Shown here: in pieces, positions 57,371-64,000 of the stretch
Layout of the letters: each line of letters starts with the position of its first letter
Position numbering within the stretch: the first letter of the stretch is position 1
Assembly: GCF_000143535.2 (NCBI RefSeq)
Contig: NC_037321.1
Location: 682,001-746,000 of the forward strand
From: Botrytis cinerea B05.10
Taxonomy: Eukaryota; Ascomycota; Leotiomycetes; Helotiales; Sclerotiniaceae
Length of the DNA stretch: 64,000 nucleotides
Direction: 5' to 3'
The notes under the pieces: model-generated
What the model saw: the letters and a program-made list of their open reading frames with translations, nothing else
What the model was told of the DNA's origin: nothing
Databases searched by the model: none
Translations under genes and position numbers: made by a program

Positions 57371-60300
57371 ATGTCTCTGCTAGGGAAATTGTTCTCTAGT
57401 ACACCATCTGCTGGACCAACCACCTCACGAGCTTCCAATCCTCTGGACTCCAATTTGGAGGACCACTTTACCTACAATTTACTCTTCCCAGATGCCGAAG
57501 CTTTGTGTCACAAAGATCAACTCTTCCCATTCTCATCAGGAACGGTACTTGCACCCGCAAATGCGCATACTTTCGACGTCAATGGAGAAATCGATCTGGA
57601 AATGCGCGATGTTCGAGTAATTATTATGCAGGAAGCTACGTCAACTTCTGGAACTCCATACGTATTATACGACAGTCACACGCCTCCGCCAACTTCTCCA
57701 TCTCTTGAAAGACAGAATTCAAATGGCTCTGCATTTCCTACAAGGTCCGAAAACCGGCGATCAGTCCCTCCACCACGAAAGACCTCGGTAGGACAAAATT
57801 CAAGACCGGTCGTCATACAACAGGAAGCTACAACTCCTAGAGGCTTTGGCGGCGCATTCGATCGGAGATCAACACATAAATCACACTTAAGTTATACAGA
57901 AACTGAAGGCCAGCGTTCACTGAGGGAATACAAGGAGGAGGTTACAACTATCTCAAATTGTATCTTTGGAACTTCTGAAGTTTTGGCATATAAAGGGACT
58001 GGCACAAAGGTTCACATCTTGCCATCAGAGTCTAGATCCTTTGCAGGACCTAGTTCTTACGCTGCAGACGGATCTTTTGGTAGATCAAGTATGCGAGGTA
58101 GTAAATTGGCACAATCTTTCACTTTGGAAAACGTCGTAGGTCCTGCCCCAGCTGGGTTTTCAACAACTGCATCTTCAAGAGGACAAGATCGAAAAAAAGT
58201 TCTCATTACGCGCATGTTCCCAGTACCTCTACCGAACGATGATATCCAGGTTCAAACACCAAATGCAGGATCAGACAAGGATGGATATCCTTTTCCAAGA
58301 GTTAGTGATTTTGGCACTCCTGAAAAGAAGCCTCAACCGAAACAAAAGCGAACTCCTATGTATGCGGTTGGATTGATAGTTCATTTACCGGCTTCACCAC
58401 CTCGTGCACCTTCAGTGCCAAACTCTCGATCTAGTTTTCGTGCATCGAGTTCTTACAATGAACAAGATTCATTTCCATCATCTTTCAGTTCCACAAAACG
58501 TGCAGGTTGGACTATGCTTGGTTCTGGTTTTGGCATTGACTCTTTGGAATCTTCAATTCATAGTGATGTGGATGATCGAATTGATATGATTACCCAACAC
58601 TGGGACATCATCACTCGAACCCTCACTCATCTTCAAGCAGTTGCAACTGAATCTTTAGTATGTCTTCTTCGACAAGCGGATATCAGTTCTCCTGGACCTC
58701 GTCGTGAATCACACTCTCGAGCCCCTTCGGCTAGTGTATCAATCGCCGGTAGAAGAGTTATGGAGGACGCTAAGCCATTCAAATTACCCAAGACGAATGC
58801 TAAATTAGTTCAGCTCAGTCAAAATTGTTTGGTCCAAATCCACAAAATACATAAAGAGGTTGATGCGTCACGCCAAAGGATCGTTAGTGGTATTAAAGGT
58901 CTTCAGGTGATTACTGGTCAAGGACGATGGGGAATTTGGCGTGAAGAAGCTAGATTAGCTGAGAGGTGGGCCGGCGGAAAGGATAAGGGATTTTTCTTCT
59001 TTAACCTGCTGACTGGGTTCTTGGGTAATCACACTGAATGGTTACAAGCATTGGGACCTAGTTGGTATCGTCGGAGACACTATCAGATTCAAAGATCTCA
59101 CAAAGATGAAGATATACCTCTTCCCGCGCGAACCATCATTGTTTCCAACGATAAAATGGCAGCAAGACGATTGATCTTTTTGCTCTCTGCTTTTCTACCC
59201 GCAAGTCAACAAATAACATCTCGGGCTCATCGCCCAAGTACCTCAATATCCTTGGGTGGATGCTCACAATCTCCTCCATCTTATATCATACCAATCTTGA
59301 GAGAAGAGTCACTGCGACGCAAGATCAACAAGCGCTCTAGTACATCACGGACCGCCCACCCACGATCTGTGAGCTTTCCCGCTCAATCCGCTCAACCCGC
59401 GCAAACTTCACAGCCTTCGAAATCCCCAACCGAACAGCCTAGTGGCCTTGGAATTACAGTTCACAGTGGCCAACGGGACAGATCATCATCAGATATCTCC
59501 CAAATCAAAACAGCAAATTTGCCAATTCCCGGCAGTGATGGTGGAACTCGAAAGAGCAGTACTGCAACAACAAGGACTGCCACACCAATCACAACAGTCC
59601 CACATTTCTCCACTCGAGCTCCAGTCAGAGGAACTGGTCCTATACCCAGACCAGGAAGCAGTGGTAGTCTTGCAGCTGATGACCTACTTCGATCTCTGAA
59701 AAGAGGCGAAAGCTCCGGCCAATACAGCAATGCAAGCAATGATTCCCAAGGTCAAAATTCAAGGTGGGGCAGCATGATTAGTGGTTTCTGGAGTACGAAA
59801 CGAAGGCCATCTACAACCAACACGTCAGCTACATCAATGGAAGAAGTCGAAATCAATGATCCTTATTATAGAGATATCACTTCACAGCCTCGCGGTAAAT
59901 TATCAGATACCACTGAGGTGGAAGCTTCTTTAACAAAGTCAAAAGACCAACAAGAGCGCGAGCTGAGGACTTCGGAAACTGGAAGCACCGGAACCGCTAG
60001 AGCAATCGAGCAAAGACCAGAGCAACAAAACGATGAGATTAACGAGCAGATAATCCAAAGTTTAGAGCGAATACCAGATCCTTCAGGAGCTTATGAGTCA
60101 CCAGTTAAAACTACAATTGCTGATGATGGTGCTATTGAAATTGATGTCCCTCTTCCTGACTACTTGGCTTTCGAGACGGCTGTCAGCTCGCCATCAAGCA
60201 GTGGATATCTTTCCACGCCAGGTTTGAATAATGGTCTCGAAGGGTTTGAACACTACTCGCGTGCGGGGCCCGATTCAGACACTACAATCAATGTTGGCGG

Positions 60301-61030
60301 TTATCTATCACGTTATCATCCGGATTTTGCGTTACAAGCCGTGCCTTCACATTCGGATCTCATCGCTGAAATTAAAGAATCAATGAGGGCAGAGCCAACA
60401 CCTGTCATTACGTCAACACCTCATACGGAAGATGGCCGTGCTGATCGATGGGTTGATATCTCTAGTGCATTGGTCGCTGATACGACCAATTTCACAATTA
60501 CTCATATCCGTTACAGACGTCTTGTGAAACTCAAGGAGAATGTGGATCCTGTAACTCCCGCCATCTCCACTTCATTAGAATCAAAATATGGTAATGTTTA
60601 CTCTACCGTACTACTTACGCCATCCCTTGAAGTATACGACGATCACGAAGATCAGTTTATCGAAGATCAACTAGTCAGCATGGATGATACATTGATTGAA
60701 GCTGTTGAGAGAATTATTGCTCAATCAGGTCAAGCTTCAAAGCAATCATCAGCATGCTCATCTAGATCTACAAGTAGAAGACCCGTTATGGGAAGGGAAA
60801 GATCCAACTCGGATACCAAGACTGTACCTGAGGTCAGGACTAATCTTGAGGTTCCAAGAAATGAGTGCAAGAAAATGGTTCTTAGTGCTCTTGAAGAAAT
60901 CGTAAAGGAAGTAGCAGAGAGTCGAGAGGAGACTGTTGGAAACCACAGATTAGAGGGGGGCAGGGAGAAAGAAAGTTTCTTGAGGGAAGGAGTCAGAACT
61001 TGGTTAGGAACTGTGGAGAGTGTGGAATAA
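57371..61030 (+). CDS. Folliculin-interacting protein (FNIP/Lst4-type)
   Basis: Partner of folliculin/Lst7; in yeast the Lst4-Lst7 complex acts as GAP for the Rag GTPase Gtr2 and links amino acids to TORC1 at the vacuole (established for the family). One continuous frame of 1219 codons. The N-terminus (28-100) is the FNIP N-terminal longin-like part: HFTYNLLFPDAEALCHKDQLFPF, then EIDLEMRDVRVIIMQEA and VLYDS. The second half of the longin domain resumes after a Ser-rich insert at EVTTISNCIFGTSEVLAYKGTGTKVHILP (about 190-220). The DENN-like middle includes GWTMLGSGFGI, DDRIDMITQHWDIITRTLTHLQ, FFFFNLLTGFLGNHTEWLQALGPSWYRRRH (about 539-568) and TIIVSNDKMAARRLIFLLSAFLP (587-609). The long Ser/Thr/Pro-rich region 650-1000 is probably disordered and phosphorylated. 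Residues 1020-1219 carry a conserved-looking tail (DRWVDISSALVADTTNFTITHIRYRR) and a helical end. Confidence 0.88.
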   Translation: MSLLGKLFSSTPSAGPTTSRASNPLDSNLEDHFTYNLLFPDAEALCHKDQLFPFSSGTVLAPANAHTFDVNGEIDLEMRDVRVIIMQEATSTSGTPYVLYDSHTPPPTSPSLERQNSNGSAFPTRSENRRSVPPPRKTSVGQNSRPVVIQQEATTPRGFGGAFDRRSTHKSHLSYTETEGQRSLREYKEEVTTISNCIFGTSEVLAYKGTGTKVHILPSESRSFAGPSSYAADGSFGRSSMRGSKLAQSFTLENVVGPAPAGFSTTASSRGQDRKKVLITRMFPVPLPNDDIQVQTPNAGSDKDGYPFPRVSDFGTPEKKPQPKQKRTPMYAVGLIVHLPASPPRAPSVPNSRSSFRASSSYNEQDSFPSSFSSTKRAGWTMLGSGFGIDSLESSIHSDVDDRIDMITQHWDIITRTLTHLQAVATESLVCLLRQADISSPGPRRESHSRAPSASVSIAGRRVMEDAKPFKLPKTNAKLVQLSQNCLVQIHKIHKEVDASRQRIVSGIKGLQVITGQGRWGIWREEARLAERWAGGKDKGFFFFNLLTGFLGNHTEWLQALGPSWYRRRHYQIQRSHKDEDIPLPARTIIVSNDKMAARRLIFLLSAFLPASQQITSRAHRPSTSISLGGCSQSPPSYIIPILREESLRRKINKRSSTSRTAHPRSVSFPAQSAQPAQTSQPSKSPTEQPSGLGITVHSGQRDRSSSDISQIKTANLPIPGSDGGTRKSSTATTRTATPITTVPHFSTRAPVRGTGPIPRPGSSGSLAADDLLRSLKRGESSGQYSNASNDSQGQNSRWGSMISGFWSTKRRPSTTNTSATSMEEVEINDPYYRDITSQPRGKLSDTTEVEASLTKSKDQQERELRTSETGSTGTARAIEQRPEQQNDEINEQIIQSLERIPDPSGAYESPVKTTIADDGAIEIDVPLPDYLAFETAVSSPSSSGYLSTPGLNNGLEGFEHYSRAGPDSDTTINVGGYLSRYHPDFALQAVPSHSDLIAEIKESMRAEPTPVITSTPHTEDGRADRWVDISSALVADTTNFTITHIRYRRLVKLKENVDPVTPAISTSLESKYGNVYSTVLLTPSLEVYDDHEDQFIEDQLVSMDDTLIEAVERIIAQSGQASKQSSACSSRSTSRRPVMGRERSNSDTKTVPEVRTNLEVPRNECKKMVLSALEEIVKEVAESREETVGNHRLEGGREKESFLREGVRTWLGTVESVE

Positions 61031-64000
61031 TCTTCATGGCGAAGAGAGATTCATGACATTATTTTCTTTTTCTTTTTTCACGTTTGTACCAACAACACAA
61101 CTAAACTAACGGCCAACATCACACGGTTCTCAACGATACCCAACAGACAATGTACCACCAATACCAAACATTAAACATGGAGTCTTTTTTTTTTTTTTTT
61201 TTTTAGAATTTTAGCGTCGGCGTTTGGAGGAAGAAATCTTGCTACGATTGGACAGGATGAAAGCTCGACATGGCAACATTTGCCTTTTTGGCTCATAATT
61301 CTTTCAAATGAGCAAGCATTCCAGGTATTTCTGCGATTATACCATTTGCATTTCAGGGAGAATGGTTGGGTGGGTTATTATACATTGGGGTCTGGAATGG
61401 CTCGGGAATTTTCTTTACACGGATGGGGTGGGTATACAAGGATGGCTGGATTGACATGATAGGAATTTGGTTTGATTGAGGAGTTTCTAATGATCGGAGG
61501 AGGGTATGATGAGAGATGAGATTTACTTTCGCACGAATGCGAAGAATCGACGATGGACGATGGGCATGATATTGTGGCAATAGTCATGCAAGAGATAGGA
61601 GCAGAGAATATTGTGGAATGGATAGAATGACTCTTAGGTCGTTCTGGATACTTCGATGCTCATCTTTTGGTTATTTGCCCTTTTGTGGGGTGGTGAAAAC
61701 TCGCTCTGAATCTCACAATTTACATTTGCTACTATATGCAATGGCGTGGTGGGCTGTGCACGTGTGCATTTGCATATATGTTTGATGATGAAGCGAATTA
61801 TCCGTCCGAAATATTACCATGGCGGATGAAGTGGAGAAGGTGGAGACATTCAGAGTAGGGGTCCTTTATGGTCGGTGCGGTGATTGGAGAGGCGGGGTGG
61901 AGAGGATTTTTTTAGAGGCACATGTGCTGTGGAGTGGAGATCTATGGTTGGTGTGGTCATGCATTGACTGGACATGACATGAATGGATGAAGATTTACCT
62001 AGGTATGGATTTGCTTTAGAGTAGGTAGATTAATGAAGAATTAAATATCGGAATTTGATTTGTCGCCTCTGCGGGTTTGAGTGTTCATGTGACGGACAAT
62101 CTTGTGCACTGTGAAGAATGGAAAAGTTTAAACGAATTATCGTTATTATCATCCGATGAGGCGAATCTGTTGAATGAATTTAGTGCGATTGGTTAGTGGA
62201 TGAGTGCGTTGTGGAGTATGAGGGATTTTCCTGCTGCTGCAGAATCTCAGTAGCTCGAGAGTAGGCATAAACGAATTGTTCGTTGGTGCTCGTGTAGGAT
62301 TTATGCTTGTATGCTGTTATGCATATCTAGTGTGTGTATGTATGTATGCTAGGTAGTGCAACGAGTGTGTGGTGCTGAATGAAGCCTGAAACTTGAGGAA
62401 ATGATGGATGGAGATGGACTTGCATATTTATATATGTATGCATGTGCGTGTGCACATACATGATACGGATAATGGATAATGTGTTATGTATGGATTTATG
62501 GATATGGATAATCTGATTTAATTTGTTTTGGGTGGATGGGTGGGTGATGCAGAGGGTTTGTATGTATGTATGTGTGCATGTATGTATGGTTACTGGTTTA
62601 GAAGGAAGGAAGGGGTGGTGGGTAGTGGGTAGTGGGTATTTTGTATGTCGCGTAGGGTGGTAATTTAGGTATGGGGAGGGGGTGAGATTTTGTAGTTTGT
62701 TGTGTGGGGTTTGGGGGTTTAGGGGCTCAGGGACTTAGAGGTGGGTTTGATGGGGAAATGGGGAAGGAGTGAGTAGTTGGTAGTTTTAAGAATGGAAGAC
62801 AAAGGAATGGAGTTTCATTGTAATGGGGAGTCTGGGAATTGGTGAGAGGGCTTTTGTTTGGGGGAGGTGGGATGGCGTTGTTTTGGGGGAGAGGTGGCGG
62901 GGAAGAAGAGGGTAATGGGAGATGTTTAGAGTTTCTGTTTGAGAGTGTTGCTGATTCCATTTGTGATTGTAGAGAGGTACGGATATGAAAGAATGTGAAT
63001 GTGAATGTGGCTTTTTAGGATAGGATAGGGTAGGTAGGCGGAAAAGGCGGGAAGAATGTAGGAGGGGGGAGGGGGTTGTAGTGAGGGAAGCTGTTTGCTT
63101 GCTTTCTTGCTTGCTATGAGAAATCAGATTGGAGATTCGATAAAGAGTCAAATGAGCTTGGGGTTGAGAATCGAGAATTGAGAGGTGGAGGGAAGTTGGT
63201 TTTTGGAGAATGTGAGAGGGGAGAAGGGAGAGGGGAGAGTGAAAGTGATAGTGATAGTGATGAAGAATTGATCATCGAGCGTGTTGGCTTGGCTTTGTGA
63301 GTAAGTGATTAAGTGAGAGGAATGAGCAGGAAGGTCTTGCAAAGATGTTGAGTTGTGGATGGGATTGGGATGTTGGGATATTGGGAGGGCAGTGAGTATG
63401 GACTTAGATGGATTTGGGGGGCTGTGTATTTTTTGGTATAGGAGTGGAGGTCTTGAGGATGTGGTGATGTGGGATATGGGATGGGTATTTCCAGAGTAGA
63501 TAGGTTGACTTATGGAAAAGGAGACGGGATGAGGTGAGTTGGGGATGTTGATTAGGGGGGTAGGATGAAGGATCCAGTGGATTGTGATGCGGTTTAGATA
63601 TATAGGACTTGGAATCGGATAGGAATGCTAGCAAACTCGGAGCGGTAGAACCACGCTTTAATACTTTCTGAGGTTGAAAAGGTGGAGAATGAAGGAAGTG
63701 GAAAGGAGAAGATCCTTTCGTATTGAGAATTGAGCAATGTTTAAATTGTAGGAGGAAAGGGAGAGCATATCTAGAAATTGATAGCGAGATGGGAGCGGGA
63801 TGGTACGACAAATCTAGGCAGAGCGGTATGTTATATCTAAAAATCTACGGTAATAACCTCATATGGTAACATTTCATGTATTGATATCTCATCTATTACT
63901 CATGTTTCTAGTACAGATGCTACAGGGAAGCTAGATTACACTTAGCAGCTGTATAAAAAATACTCCTACCTTAGATAGTTTACTTTTATGATTCAACAAC
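61031..64000. other. 3-kb gene-free right edge with strong purine bias
   Basis: After the FNIP-like stop there is a poly-T run (61184-61204) and then long G- and GT-rich sequence on the plus strand. From 62.5 to 63.8 kb the plus strand is dominated by GGGTGG, GAGAGGG and GGAATG words; the minus strand is correspondingly pyrimidine-rich and gives long Pro/Ser/His/Leu-only frames that I consider spurious. GTAT/GTGT runs lie at 62334-62350 and 62560-62590. The bias suggests a long leader or promoter read on the minus strand, or a non-coding transcript, but no gene is visible. Confidence 0.45.
61184..61204. repeat. Poly-T homopolymer
   Basis: A run of about 21 T 155 bases after the FNIP-like stop codon. 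Confidence 0.9.

Noticed and set aside
62727..63811. Long minus-strand frames (77-135 codons) rich in Pro, Ser and His
   Set aside because: Result of the purine skew of the plus strand; no domain, signal peptide or splice structure.
1..64000. CRISPR arrays, bacterial-type operons, plasmid or phage modules
   Set aside because: The genes have spliceosomal introns and eukaryotic families throughout; no regularly spaced repeat-spacer arrays are present.

Overview
This 64 kb window reads as nuclear DNA of a filamentous ascomycete. Genes carry short spliceosomal introns (about 45-80 nt, GT/AG, with CTAAC/CTAAT-like branch sites near the 3' end). Leaders are CT-rich, and the gene families (an XlnR-type xylanolytic regulator, a fungal SulP permease, an OPT transporter, a secreted pepsin-like protease) are typical of Pezizomycotina. 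The secreted aspartic protease and the XlnR remind me of Leotiomycetes such as Botrytis/Sclerotinia; that placement is inference, not shown here.

Layout. 1-5 kb: a dehydroquinate-synthase-like C7-cyclitol synthase (mycosporine type) with an Asn-Gly repeat tail, then an intron-containing tRNA-Val gene. 5-10 kb: a type II membrane glycosyltransferase-like protein and a coiled-coil protein of unknown function. 10-20 kb is the housekeeping core: NECAP-like endocytic protein (-) divergent from eIF2B alpha (+), a small membrane protein, RNase P/MRP subunit Pop4 (-) divergent from a GPAT/DHAPAT-type acyltransferase (+). 19.5-23.8 kb has no recognisable gene. 23.8-28 kb: secreted aspartic protease (+) tail-to-tail with an MDR oxidoreductase (-). 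28-33.3 kb is a long gene-free promoter region in front of xlnR (33.4-36.5 kb). 37-49 kb, all on the minus strand: SulP/SLC26 permease, enoyl-CoA hydratase, OPT transporter, F-box-like protein. 49-57.4 kb is gene-free and rich in tetranucleotide repeats. 57.4-61 kb: a FNIP/Lst4-type protein of the folliculin pathway. 61-64 kb is gene-free with a strong purine bias on the plus strand.

The genes do not form one pathway or a secondary-metabolite cluster. Links are loose: XlnR and the secreted protease concern growth on external polymers; the OPT and SulP carriers concern peptide and anion uptake; FNIP/Lst4 relates to nutrient sensing through TORC1. The cyclitol synthase stands alone; no O-methyltransferase or ATP-grasp ligase partner is visible in the window.

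Exon boundaries were derived by hand from splice signals and reading frame. No similarity search was run, so family names rest on recognised motifs. I found no convincing new biological system. The best leads are a tRNA-Val with a reversed T-loop base pair, the repeat-tailed cyclitol synthase, a GC-AG intron, a stop-free intron in the permease, a possible peroxisomal -SKI signal, and an interrupted reading frame at 40.8-41.4 kb.
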